A stretch of 31,880 bases of DNA, taken from positions 1-31,880 of IMG/VR virus record IMGVR_UViG_3300035034_000438. One strand, 5' to 3'. This DNA is from a virus. This document shows, piece by piece, positions 9,348 through 18,021 of the stretch. A model generated the notes under the pieces. It was not told the DNA's origin. It searched no databases and saw nothing but the letters and a program-made list of their open reading frames with translations. Each line of letters begins with the position of its first letter. Positions within the stretch are counted from its first letter, which is position 1. Made by a program: the position numbers and the translations under genes.

Positions 9348-10761
9348 CGCCGCCACCTCGCGTTAAGGACTGAGCATCTGCCTCTTCATTCTGTTCTCTT
9401 AGCTGGCGGAGCTTAGCCCCCCTTATGCTTGGCCCACTCTCTGATTTAGCCCTCTCACCTGCCGCAGCAATCCTATCACGTAGATTTGCAGCTATCCGCT
9501 GGGCATCAGCTTCGGCCTGCTCGGCTTCGGCCTGCTGGTCGAGAACCTGCTGTTCCTGTTGGGTAAACGATACAGTAGACTCGCCTTCCTTGATACCAAA
9601 CTGCTCACGCTGCTCCGCCGTCAGCTCATTCCCGGCAGCTACGAAGTCCATCACTTCCTGTTTCTGCGCGGCGCTCTTGGCAAAGCCTTGGCGGGCTCTA
9701 CCAGCGATGTTCTCTAGCTGCGCCCGGTACTGTTCTGGGATACGACCAGTGTCTACTTGACCGCCTGATATATCCTCAAACTTTCTCTGGCCTGGATTCA
9801 GCGCCATACGCTCGACTAACGCCAGCATCGGTTCAGGACCTTGGTTATTAATACCTTCCTGCCCAAATATAGTATCGAAGCCTTCAACGTTACCGGATAA
9901 TGCAGTCAATAGGCCTATGTCCTCAGAAGTAGCGTCGAATGGAATAGCACCGGAAGCAAAGGCTCTGGCAGTAGCGGCCACTGCTACTGGATTAAGTCCG
10001 GGTCCTTCTGGATCTCCAGATAAATCATTCGCTACTGTATTGCCAAATTCTACCGCCCCTGCATTAAATGCTTGGGAGCCCGGCTGATTAGCTGGCCCGT
10101 TTCGGAGTGAGTCAGCTATAGCCTCTTGACGGTCTGTTCCGGCTCTGAAGCGGTCGATCTGGTTCCGCGCTTCGTCACGGGTCGTGGTATTGATCGTATT
10201 CCCGGCTTCGGGAGTAACAGCGCCACTTGCCACGTCTCTTGGTAAATTACGTAGCGTGGTAGCTCGGTCTTGTAACTGGTTGCCAGCAATCCTAGCGCTG
10301 TCGCGTTCTGGGTCAGCGATGATCTTCTGATCGACGCCCCGCTGGATCGAAGCATTGTCGAATGTAGGTACGCCGTCCGCGTTAGTGCTTGAGGCCAAGC
10401 CTGCATTTGGAACTGGTTGGGTAGTATCTGGAGCCTGACCAGAGCCTAGGCGCAAGCGCTCCCCGAAAGAGTTGAACGGGAGCGCTTTAGCATTCCCACC
10501 TAAGTCGATCGCGCCACCAGCATTTCTTCTGGCTTCACGGGCTTGACGTAAGCCCCCTTCCATCCCCGGACTGATCGTGGAATCAGGTCTTATATTCATC
10601 AGCTCCTCTTCTTTTTCAGGGCTGATAGGAGTCGTAGACCGTAGCCCACCCATAAGCTCCTTACGGGCGGCTTGCCGCGTAGGGTTAGGCTTACGCAGCT
10701 GCTGCGATGCGACTGGCGCGGGGTCCCGTAAACCGGGCGGTTGGTTTCTGCGATCTACCAT
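9337..10761 (-). CDS. Putative internal virion protein, largely disordered (474 residues)
   Basis: No catalytic motif is recognised. The protein is rich in Asn, Gln, Gly, Pro and charged residues and looks largely disordered through about residue 240. A helical part containing QREQFGIKEGES and a Glu/Ala/Gln coiled-coil-like segment at about 400-440 follow, and the protein ends in a glycine run (RGGGGGR). The ATG start has GAGG about seven bases upstream. It begins 3 bases after the 121-residue gene and ends inside the start region of the giant gene, so translation is probably coupled. By position it is a good candidate for a minor virion or ejection protein acting with the giant protein, comparable in role, not in sequence, to internal proteins of other podoviruses. 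Structural role is inferred from context only. Confidence 0.7.
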   Translation of the reverse strand: MVDRRNQPPGLRDPAPVASQQLRKPNPTRQAARKELMGGLRSTTPISPEKEEELMNIRPDSTISPGMEGGLRQAREARRNAGGAIDLGGNAKALPFNSFGERLRLGSGQAPDTTQPVPNAGLASSTNADGVPTFDNASIQRGVDQKIIADPERDSARIAGNQLQDRATTLRNLPRDVASGAVTPEAGNTINTTTRDEARNQIDRFRAGTDRQEAIADSLRNGPANQPGSQAFNAGAVEFGNTVANDLSGDPEGPGLNPVAVAATARAFASGAIPFDATSEDIGLLTALSGNVEGFDTIFGQEGINNQGPEPMLALVERMALNPGQRKFEDISGGQVDTGRIPEQYRAQLENIAGRARQGFAKSAAQKQEVMDFVAAGNELTAEQREQFGIKEGESTVSFTQQEQQVLDQQAEAEQAEADAQRIAANLRDRIAAAGERAKSESGPSIRGAKLRQLREQNEEADAQSLTRGGGGGR

Positions 10762-10764
10762 GAC

Positions 10765-11130
10765 TCAATCCTCTTCAGAAAATCTATCTCGTCTGCGCCT
10801 TAGTATACTACCTGGACGCGCATCGAGCGTATTGTACAAAACGCCACGCTCCGGCCTGTCCTCCTTAGCTACTCTGGAACGGAGCAGGTTATCTAACCCC
10901 CGCTTACGACGCTCCTCGTATTTAGCCATGGGGTCGAACTTAGTCACCGGGCCACGGAGGCGCGAGTTGCCGCTACTAAAGCCCGGCTGCTGTTTAGCAG
11001 CATCATCGCCTTTCGGCCTGTTCAAATTAGCCAAGCCTGTTTTACGTCGCTCTTCGTATTTAGCCATGGGGTCGAATGAGGTTTTTGGTCCGCCTCTTCT
11101 GTTCCTACGGTCGAAGATACTATCAGTCAT
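10765..11130 (-). CDS. Small basic protein with an internal duplication (121 residues)
   Basis: This is an unrecognised, very Arg/Lys-rich and probably disordered protein. It contains two copies of a 26-residue module at residues 14-39 and 60-85, sharing the exact core FDPMAKYEERRK followed by GL-NL-R. The copies are 46 residues apart, and the DNA under the cores is nearly identical, which points to a fairly recent internal duplication. The C-terminus has a run of arginines. It starts two bases after the stop of the coiled-coil virion protein and is followed 3 bases later by the 474-residue gene. The basic character and place in the ejection-protein end of the operon suggest a DNA- or protein-binding virion component, but this is inference. 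Confidence 0.68.
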   Translation of the reverse strand: MTDSIFDRRNRRGGPKTSFDPMAKYEERRKTGLANLNRPKGDDAAKQQPGFSSGNSRLRGPVTKFDPMAKYEERRKRGLDNLLRSRVAKEDRPERGVLYNTLDARPGSILRRRRDRFSEED

Positions 11131-11132
11131 AG

Positions 11133-13001
11133 TTACCTACTCTCGTTGACGTTGAAACTCTGACTCCAGCTGTTCGATGCGCTGCCAGACTCACTGATGT
11201 TAGCCGACGCACTTACGGCGCTGAAGGACGAAGCAGCCAGCTGACTAGCGGCCTGTGCTGCGCCACGTAGAGACTCGACCGCCTGATTAGTCAGTGCGAT
11301 GCTCTGCTGTACTTGGAGCGACGCTTCGGCCAATGACGCTTCGGACAAGGCTCTTGACGCTTCAAGCGCGGCTTGGAACTGTCGAGTATTAGCGTCAGCC
11401 TCAGAGGCACTGATCTGGCCATCTGCTGAGTAAATAGATGCCTCGGCATCGAACACCGTAGCGATTGACCGGGCGCGAGTGGCTTCGGCTTCGATCTGAG
11501 CTTGAACACCTGCGATGACAGCGCGGTAGTTATCAGCCACGAGTGACTGCTGCTCCAGCTGTAGGCGCGGTACGATGGCCTGAGCGTTGGCTCCTTCGGC
11601 AAACGCTTGGGTACGCGCCACGAAGGCTTGGGTCTCAGCACGGTATGCCTCGACTTTACCCAGCTCACCACGGATCTGCTCACCCCATGCTCTGAACTCT
11701 GATTCTTTGGCTTGGACCTCTGAATTAAAAGCGTCGATCGTAGAGGCGTAAGCGCGGATCGTACTCTCATTAGTCTGTGCCACAACCCGCGCACTTTCCA
11801 GCTGCAGGTTATAGATTGAAATTATCGTGTTCACTGCTTCGATCTGGGTGCGGTACAGGTCGATGCGCTGCTGGTTAATCTCACCTTTCAATCGTTCAGC
11901 CTCGATCTGAGCGCGGAACACCTCGACCTTAGACAGCTCAGCTCTGATCAAGCTCTCGAATACCTCAGCGTCAATCCTGAATGCTTGGATCTCTGCATTA
12001 AATATCTCGACGCGGGCGCGGAAAATATTCAGCACCAGATCACGGACGGCGATGGCCGCTTGGAGCTGCAGCTCTTCAGCTTGGAAGTGGAGCTGGCCGT
12101 ACAGACTCTCAGCTGCGATGCCCTGCTGGACGGCGAAGCGTAAGTTCTCGACTTCGACCTCATGGATACGGATCATAATCTCGCGGTTCGTGCCGCTCTT
12201 GTTGGCACGGTTCTCTTGGCGAGCGCGACGTACTCTGGCCTCTTCCATACCGGACGGTAGAGTGAATCCTCGCGCTGCGTGTTCTGCGCGGATAGTATCT
12301 ATGGCCTGCTGGCTGATCTGGTCTTCGCGGTCATTGACCCGACCAAACAGCGCCTGTTCAATAGCTGGGGGTAGCCCCGTACCGCCTTGGAGCATACGCG
12401 ACACTTCAGTGGTGACTTCGTTAAGTATCGTCGGCGTAAACTGAGTGTACTGGTACTCAAAATCACCATCAGGCACGTCTACGTCAAACGTAGGCCGCAC
12501 CGCGTCGAATATGGGCTGGATAATGTCCGGCGCTGCGGGTAAGTTCAGCTGCTCGAACGTAGGCAGCTGGGGCAGCAGGATATCGGGTGAGTCAGGAATT
12601 TCTACCGGCAGTAGTGACGGCGCTGGCGGCGGTGTCTTAGCAAACGGCTGTGGCCGACCGCTGAAGTCTAGGATCGGCGCGTCCTTGTCAAACGGCGCGG
12701 GCAGATCCCCGAAGTCGGGTATGGTGATCCCAGTCAGCGAGGGAGCTGACGGTATGTTCACGTTAAAGTCAAAGATGCCGGGGGCGTTGGGCCTGTCGGG
12801 ACGGGCGAAGCCAGTGAGCAGCGCCGTAGGCACAGTAAACGACGTGTCGAAGGCCACAGCTGTAGGTGTGAAGTCGGCCAGTTGCCCGACGAGCCCTAGT
12901 GCCGTACTGAACGATTGACTGCCGTAGTTCTGTGCCTGGGCAAACGCTTGTGAGACCGTGGCGTTAGCACCGACTGATGTAATTGGGGGCGAAAAACTCA
13001 T
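11133..13001 (-). CDS. Long coiled-coil virion protein (622 residues)
   Basis: The N-terminal third (about residues 60-190) is proline-rich, with many PDIP/LPAP-like steps. The middle and C-terminal parts (about 200-590) form a long alpha-helical coiled coil with repeating patterns such as VEVFRAQIEAE, IDLYRTQIEA and VEAYRAETQAF. The last 50 residues are Ser/Ala-rich. Proteins of this type are common among tail or internal proteins of short-tailed phages, and I recognise the pattern but no named family. The start is supported by AGGAG nine bases upstream of ATG and by the ATGA overlap with the stop of the preceding tail gene. It is most likely a minor tail, fibre-linker or internal core protein; no enzymatic motif is visible. 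Confidence 0.75.
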   Translation of the reverse strand: MSFSPPITSVGANATVSQAFAQAQNYGSQSFSTALGLVGQLADFTPTAVAFDTSFTVPTALLTGFARPDRPNAPGIFDFNVNIPSAPSLTGITIPDFGDLPAPFDKDAPILDFSGRPQPFAKTPPPAPSLLPVEIPDSPDILLPQLPTFEQLNLPAAPDIIQPIFDAVRPTFDVDVPDGDFEYQYTQFTPTILNEVTTEVSRMLQGGTGLPPAIEQALFGRVNDREDQISQQAIDTIRAEHAARGFTLPSGMEEARVRRARQENRANKSGTNREIMIRIHEVEVENLRFAVQQGIAAESLYGQLHFQAEELQLQAAIAVRDLVLNIFRARVEIFNAEIQAFRIDAEVFESLIRAELSKVEVFRAQIEAERLKGEINQQRIDLYRTQIEAVNTIISIYNLQLESARVVAQTNESTIRAYASTIDAFNSEVQAKESEFRAWGEQIRGELGKVEAYRAETQAFVARTQAFAEGANAQAIVPRLQLEQQSLVADNYRAVIAGVQAQIEAEATRARSIATVFDAEASIYSADGQISASEADANTRQFQAALEASRALSEASLAEASLQVQQSIALTNQAVESLRGAAQAASQLAASSFSAVSASANISESGSASNSWSQSFNVNESR

Positions 13002-14239
13002 TGCCGGATTCTCCTAGATAGGACTTCGTACAGTATGGTCACGTCTTCGATATCGAAGTCTTCACCATCTTGGTTAGCTAGTTCAAACTGCCAGTAGGTA
13101 GAGCGTAGACCGCGCTGCGGTGTAAAGCGCCCGGTGTGCATACCTGCGTGAGCGCCCATCTTCTCCTTATACCAGTATTCATGGAGCTCACCGGCTTTCT
13201 CTACTGTCACTTTCAATACTAACACGCCGTCGCTGTTTTTCCCAACGTACACGGCCTTGCAGTCCTTGATGGCGCGGCGTCGGAACGATGTCAGCTTAGT
13301 CTTGATGCTGGCTTGGATAGGGTCGCCTGCGTCGTCGTCGCCTTCAAGTAAGTAGATGCCATCCGCCGCCGTTGCATAAGGTTTGCCGTTGTGCATAACA
13401 AGGCTATTGAACGGATAGTTAGAATATTCGGTAAACGCTGCGCTGTCCGTAGCGAAGACCCAGCCCTGATAGACATCGTCTCCCAGCTTGAAGATTGCTT
13501 GGCACTCCATAGCGTCGAACAAGTCCATGCGGAGCGTAGCTAAGCTGTCGAGCGAGTCCTCCATGCTGGCCGACGAGAACAGGGCCATGCTGATGCTCTG
13601 GCTCGAAGTAAACTCCGCTGCCATGCCCATCGTGGACACGGCGTCTACTACGGCTGTGTAGCGGCGCTCGAACGCTGCTGACAGCTCCATCGTAGATACT
13701 GAGTCTAAGTTCCTGCCGTACGCGGTGAGGCTGGTCAAGGTCATGGCTGACGCTAGGTCAACAGCGAACGCTACGGAGTCCGTGTAGGACCCCAGCATAG
13801 CCAGCGTGGACAGGAACGCCATGTTCTTGGAGTGGTTAATCTCCATCGAGCCTGCCATGCCTAGCGTAGACATAAGCTGCATGATGTGGACGATACGGAC
13901 TTCGTCCGACAGTTCCATAACATCTCGGAAATCCATCTGTCCTACGATCGACGTAACTACACTGTCAGTGAACCTCATGCGGGACACGAAGTTTGATATG
14001 AGGTCGATGGCGATTGCGTCAGACATCGCTAAAGTGCTGCGGAGCGCGAACCCGGACAAGACTGGGTCCGGCATAGTAGCCCCCAGCCCCATGGTTGAGG
14101 ATGAATCTAACCAGTCGGGCTTCATATCGTAGGACGCCGCCAGCTCCATCGTGGATTGTAGATCCAGCCTGATACCCAGATCCTCCAGCGTATTAGCGGA
14201 GATCGGTCCTGAGCTAATCGGTCCTGAGCTAATAGCCAC
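12998..14239 (-). CDS. Tail-associated protein with degenerate STM repeats (413 residues)
   Basis: I chose GTG at 14239: it lies one base after the stop of the preceding fibre gene and has GGAG ten bases upstream. A start at ATG 14302 would overlap that gene by 62 bases. The N-terminal half (to about residue 250) has repeated short segments such as STMELAAS, STMGLGAT, STLAMSD, STLGMAGS, STMELSAA and STMGMAAE, which could be an elongated beta or solenoid fold. The C-terminal 160 residues (GKPYATAADGIYLLEGDDDAG onward, with the YWQFELANQDGEDFDIE pattern) resemble a conserved domain found in tail proteins of many podovirus-like phages. It is probably part of the tail tip or fibre complex. The exact role is unknown. 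Confidence 0.72.
   Translation of the reverse strand: MAISSGPISSGPISANTLEDLGIRLDLQSTMELAASYDMKPDWLDSSSTMGLGATMPDPVLSGFALRSTLAMSDAIAIDLISNFVSRMRFTDSVVTSIVGQMDFRDVMELSDEVRIVHIMQLMSTLGMAGSMEINHSKNMAFLSTLAMLGSYTDSVAFAVDLASAMTLTSLTAYGRNLDSVSTMELSAAFERRYTAVVDAVSTMGMAAEFTSSQSISMALFSSASMEDSLDSLATLRMDLFDAMECQAIFKLGDDVYQGWVFATDSAAFTEYSNYPFNSLVMHNGKPYATAADGIYLLEGDDDAGDPIQASIKTKLTSFRRRAIKDCKAVYVGKNSDGVLVLKVTVEKAGELHEYWYKEKMGAHAGMHTGRFTPQRGLRSTYWQFELANQDGEDFDIEDVTILYEVLSRRIRQ
14204..14233. repeat. Perfect 15-bp tandem duplication at the start of the tail gene
   Basis: The unit CGGTCCTGAGCTAAT is present twice in direct succession. It is read on the minus strand as ISSGP-ISSGP within the first residues after the GTG start at 14239. 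The duplication is in frame and looks recent, because the two copies are identical. Confidence 0.9.
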
Positions 14240-14240
14240 G

Positions 14241-15137
14241 CTACACAGGCTCCATGTAGGTAACGGTAGTCTTTGCCGTCCAGTCGATGTTAGTAGTCGC
14301 AAGCCCTGTTACTTGGACGCGCGTGAAGTTGCCAGAGAACACTACTGCCGCCGTCGCAGAAGATAGTGCCGCGTCTTCAGCTTCGACCGTCGTAGAGATC
14401 GTACCCACGAGAGCTTCGCCCGAACCATTGTCTCGTGTAGCCGCTCTGATCGTAATTACCTTACTGGGGAACGGCGCTGAGCCTGAAGTGCGTTGGGCAA
14501 GCACGACCACCTCGACAAACATAATGAACCGGGACGTCGTAGAAGCACTGAATGCTGCCACGTCGGCAGTGGTGGCATTAGTTGTCTGGGCGCGTTTAAT
14601 GCTAGTTTCAGTATGGCAGCGGCCCTCCCCTAACTGCCCCGTTACGGCATTAGCTGGGGCTTGCACACAGGGAAATACGTATCCAGATGGTATAACAACT
14701 CCCTGCAGTCGGTTGATTGACTCTATGGATAATGGAAAGCCACTATCATGTTCCACTTCCAGGTAGCCTTTGGATACGAGCAGGGCTGGATCTACTAGGG
14801 TGATGGTTCGGTTAGCTGCAGTGCCAAAATCCACTCTGGCCCCATCGTTACTGGATGCTAGGGTCTGGCTGCTCCCGCGATCCCAGTTCGCGTTAGTACT
14901 ACTTCCCGAAGTAAATTGTTCAAGGAATAGCCCTAACTCCCAATCCCCTGTGGCTTCGTCTTCAATAAGGAATGGCCACAGAGAAGCGCCTGGCTCTGTA
15001 GTATCGGAGGGGATTAGAAAACCGTCAACCCTTGTGTTTTCTACGTCGAAACTGGGCGGGTTGATCGTGCCCGCAGTACCGCCCACTTCGGAAACAAATT
15101 TTATCCGGTCATGAATTGCTATTCTTGAAGTTGCCAT
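14241..15137 (-). CDS. Short tail-fibre-like protein (298 residues)
   Basis: The first 110 residues fit a widespread phage fibre domain. It begins with HDRIKFVSEVGGTAGTI and includes a WELGLFLEQFTSG strand pair and a segment containing QTLASSNDGARVDFGTA. The C-terminal part (about residues 175-298: RCHTETSIKRAQTTNAT, repeated beta strands, TNIDWTAKTTVTY) resembles the conserved beta-rich receptor-side domain of similar phage proteins. AGAGGA lies eight bases before ATG. Upstream, in the same transcription direction, lies a tiny frame whose protein starts like a copy of this one. Likely location is the distal short tail. No depolymerase or hydrolase motif is visible. Domain assignment is from recognised pattern only. 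Confidence 0.75.
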   Translation of the reverse strand: MATSRIAIHDRIKFVSEVGGTAGTINPPSFDVENTRVDGFLIPSDTTEPGASLWPFLIEDEATGDWELGLFLEQFTSGSSTNANWDRGSSQTLASSNDGARVDFGTAANRTITLVDPALLVSKGYLEVEHDSGFPLSIESINRLQGVVIPSGYVFPCVQAPANAVTGQLGEGRCHTETSIKRAQTTNATTADVAAFSASTTSRFIMFVEVVVLAQRTSGSAPFPSKVITIRAATRDNGSGEALVGTISTTVEAEDAALSSATAAVVFSGNFTRVQVTGLATTNIDWTAKTTVTYMEPV

Positions 15138-15186
15138 AGTCTTATCCTCTAAAAAACACCTAACTCATTGTAATCGAAATTTGCAC

Positions 15187-15237
15187 TTAAGCTAAGAATT
15201 TTACGCGGTCGTAGAAGGGTACTTTTATATTAGCCAT
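15187..15237 (-). pseudogene. Possible remnant of a duplicated fibre gene start (16 codons)
   Basis: A frame of 16 codons encodes MANIKVPFYDRVKFLA and then stops. It resembles the start of the adjacent fibre protein (DRVKF against DRIKF) and the usual N-terminus of this fibre family. AGGA lies ten bases upstream of its ATG, so it could still be translated. It sits in the 125-bp gap between two tail genes. It could be the stub of a deleted or recombined fibre gene, or a real micropeptide; the similarity is short, so confidence is low. Confidence 0.38.
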
Positions 15238-15262
15238 GGTATTGAGTCCTAGTGTGTCGGTA

Positions 15263-17443
15263 TTATACGTTCTTGACGGAGTAGGCAAAAGCGCCTGTAG
15301 GGAATACTATCGGTTCTAAGCTCTGGTCGCCTATCTGGTATTCAGTGTAGTTATCGAAACCGATTGTACTGTTGCTATACAAAACCACAAAAAAATCCCT
15401 GTTGAAACAGGCTGCGGCCTGCGCGTTCTGGGTGGCTAGTCGGCGTATACCACTCCCTATAAAACTGGATCGGCCCCCAGTTGTAAGTGCGTTTATTGCG
15501 TTTGGAGTAGTAGTTTTTTGTACGAGCCCCGTATCCAAGCCCTGGAAATCAACCACATCATCAGAGAAGGTACTTGTAGAGGACGGTTCCCTAGAAGTAG
15601 GGGGTATTCCATCGCTTCTAATCCGTGTAGTGAATACGCTAGGGAATGTAACAACTTGATTAAATCCCGGCCCGGATGACTCCACATCCGCATTATCCTC
15701 GCGTATGAACTTCAGTTTTCGGGAAGCTGCTGTAGAGGACGCCCGGCCTGACGAGCTACCTCCAACTCTGCCTGAAAACGTAGCGAAGTTAAAGTTGGGC
15801 TGTGCTATCGCGTCGGAGGTGGGTAAGACCGCGGTTGAGTTCTCCTCTTGTGATCTATCAGAGGACCGTACCGCTGTCTCAGTGGCCAGAAACTCCCGCC
15901 GCAGATCTACATGTGTGATTCTGGAGTATTGGGCATTACCATCTTCCATAGACAAGCGTCTATTATTAATTTCAGTAAAACCCAATGTGGGGGTATCCGG
16001 TGGATTAACTATTGTTGGGTCGTACCGGAAGAATCTATTATTTACTACTAAGGCATCGAACTCCTCATCTAAGATTACGGGATCAGAGACCCATGCCTCT
16101 TCGCCATCCAGCACGAGTGAAAGCCTGGGATACGTGATCTTCAAGGAGTAGTCTGTTGAAGTAGTCGCAGCTGTGTCACTTTGAATACCCGGTACCCCGT
16201 ACCTGGGGTCTTCGTCAGGGTCTGTCGTGAGTGGGTGTATGCTGGCGGAAGTGCCAGACGAAGTAAAACTCAAGGACATATCGGCTTCTGGCTCCATAAC
16301 TTTGATTTCCAGCCTCTGCTCCACGCCAGCGGGGGAGTAGTCCACACAAACTAGACGCATATCTGATGGAGTGGCCCAGCTCACTCCCGCATCTGCGCTT
16401 ACATCGTTAAATTCTGAGCTCACTAGAGTAACGGTAGAGTTGCTTGCGCTGGTAGCGAATGCCGAGAAATTTGAAGAAGACGAGTTTTGTATGCGTATTT
16501 TCGGAGAAAATTCATAGGACATTGGCTTACTAAACCCGCCCAGACTCAACGAGCCGCTAGAGTATCTCAGTTCTACCCAGGCCTCCTCGTCTTTAGAGTT
16601 GCTGTCGAGCTCGTCTAAGTTGTCCAGCACTACTGCTGCTGATGTCCCACTGGGATTAAAAAACGCGGGAGATCTAGGGAGGAAGTCCATGCCATTCTGA
16701 GTGCGGGATACTGAGCTGCCTATGGAGGGTGGGTCGGACGTGCCTAATTGTTTAGTCAGGACTCTGTAAGCTACTGAGTCCATCGCTATCACCACTAGGG
16801 TACTGGCATCTAGTAAGGCCGCGCCCAGCACGGAATACCCTGGAAATTCCGCCAAAACCTTACCTGCCTGGTATACATTTGGGCCGAAAGTAGTCAGTCC
16901 ACTATCTATAGGCACGACTCCCCGCGACAAAGGGCCATCCCAGCTTATGGTCCCAAGTTCTTCCGACTGCCAATCCAAAGCTCCGGCTTCTATTTTGCTA
17001 GGGAACAGCGTACCTATGTAGCTGGGTATGGCTAAGCTAGTAGTTACTAAGCCGCCTGCATCCTCAATGTTGGAGAATGCCGAAAAGGTTAAACCGCCCG
17101 AGTTCCTAGCTGCAGTGAATAATACGTCAGTATCTGATGAGAACTGCCATACGATGCCAGACGGCAGCTGGATATCCTCGCTGAAAGTAGGGGTTCCCGT
17201 GGGGTATATGCGTATCTGTAGTATCGGTTGCCCACCGAAATTGTCCGTTACGTATGCCTCGTAGTAAGAGTTGTCTACGAAACGTCCTATCCTACTAGCG
17301 GTATTGAGACTACTCGACTGGACTTCAGATACTAAACCACCGAGTACGACTCGGCCTTGGTTACGTAGCCAGGCAAGGCGGGAGTCACTCAGAGTGTCCT
17401 CCCCCTGCACTGTTATCCTAGCTGGTCCTGTCCAGCGGCCCAT
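15263..17443 (-). CDS. Putative tail protein, beta-rich (726 residues)
   Basis: I do not recognise a named family. The protein is Ser/Thr/Gly-rich with many alternating hydrophobic strands and few charged helices, as expected of a beta-structured tail or fibre component. It has no signal peptide and no membrane segment, and I see no glycosidase or peptidase motif. It begins two bases after the stop of the 191-residue structural gene with no strong ribosome binding site, so translation is probably coupled. It ends just before the fibre remnant. Its place between the nozzle-like protein and the short fibre supports a tail-structural role, possibly a large tail-side or tip subunit. Homology search and structure prediction would be needed to define domains. 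Confidence 0.72.
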   Translation of the reverse strand: MGRWTGPARITVQGEDTLSDSRLAWLRNQGRVVLGGLVSEVQSSSLNTASRIGRFVDNSYYEAYVTDNFGGQPILQIRIYPTGTPTFSEDIQLPSGIVWQFSSDTDVLFTAARNSGGLTFSAFSNIEDAGGLVTTSLAIPSYIGTLFPSKIEAGALDWQSEELGTISWDGPLSRGVVPIDSGLTTFGPNVYQAGKVLAEFPGYSVLGAALLDASTLVVIAMDSVAYRVLTKQLGTSDPPSIGSSVSRTQNGMDFLPRSPAFFNPSGTSAAVVLDNLDELDSNSKDEEAWVELRYSSGSLSLGGFSKPMSYEFSPKIRIQNSSSSNFSAFATSASNSTVTLVSSEFNDVSADAGVSWATPSDMRLVCVDYSPAGVEQRLEIKVMEPEADMSLSFTSSGTSASIHPLTTDPDEDPRYGVPGIQSDTAATTSTDYSLKITYPRLSLVLDGEEAWVSDPVILDEEFDALVVNNRFFRYDPTIVNPPDTPTLGFTEINNRRLSMEDGNAQYSRITHVDLRREFLATETAVRSSDRSQEENSTAVLPTSDAIAQPNFNFATFSGRVGGSSSGRASSTAASRKLKFIREDNADVESSGPGFNQVVTFPSVFTTRIRSDGIPPTSREPSSTSTFSDDVVDFQGLDTGLVQKTTTPNAINALTTGGRSSFIGSGIRRLATQNAQAAACFNRDFFVVLYSNSTIGFDNYTEYQIGDQSLEPIVFPTGAFAYSVKNV

Positions 17444-17445
17444 TG

Positions 17446-18021
17446 TTAGCTGGCGTCGTTCAGCACGATCGTGTAGCTCAGGGTGATCTCGTCACCATCC
17501 ACTAGGTTTTCTCGCGCTGCTGAAGCTCTAGCTGCGGCAACTAACACGCCGGAGGTGGCGCTCTTAGCGGAGCTGGATAGAAGCGCAGCACCCCAGATCG
17601 TAGTTTGAGCCGCGCCGCCGATCGTGAATGTGGCCCGAGAAGCTACGTTCGAGATACCAAAAGCGCTGACCGCGCCTACGTCCCATTCTTGCCGTGCAGC
17701 TTCGTCGTAGTTCGTAAACTCTGTGGCGCTGGAGGTGAAGTTAGCTGCCGTCCATGAAGCCGCTGGAGTCACGTTACCCGCGTACGGTGCGATGTAGTAA
17801 GTGCCGATCTTAGCTGTCGCACCGAACAACTGCTCAAGTGCGCTGGTTCGGAACTGGTTCACGATCGTGTTATTGAAGGACTGCTCGTCTTGTCCGTTTA
17901 CAGCCATTGTAAATACCCCACCTAAAGCCAGCTTAGATTTGGGGAAGACGATACCGTTCTTGCTCTGCTCAAAGTCGTTGTTAGCTAAGGCCCGACTAAG
18001 TTCTCGCTTTAACTTATTCAT
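17446..18021 (-). CDS. Conserved phage structural protein (191 residues)
   Basis: The sequence fits a conserved but poorly characterised family of phage and prophage structural proteins. The visible pattern is a short basic N-terminal helix, the segment FEQSKNGIVFPKSKLALGG, then YYIAPYAGNVTPAASWTAA, TEFTNYDEAAR, and a C-terminal beta region with SASRATFTI-like and LSYTIVLND strands. GGAG lies seven bases upstream of ATG, and the start overlaps the preceding stop as ATGA. It lies between the nozzle-like protein and the large beta-rich tail protein, so it probably forms part of the tail or tail-fibre attachment. Function beyond virion structure cannot be assigned. Confidence 0.74.
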   Translation of the reverse strand: MNKLKRELSRALANNDFEQSKNGIVFPKSKLALGGVFTMAVNGQDEQSFNNTIVNQFRTSALEQLFGATAKIGTYYIAPYAGNVTPAASWTAANFTSSATEFTNYDEAARQEWDVGAVSAFGISNVASRATFTIGGAAQTTIWGAALLSSSAKSATSGVLVAAARASAARENLVDGDEITLSYTIVLNDAS

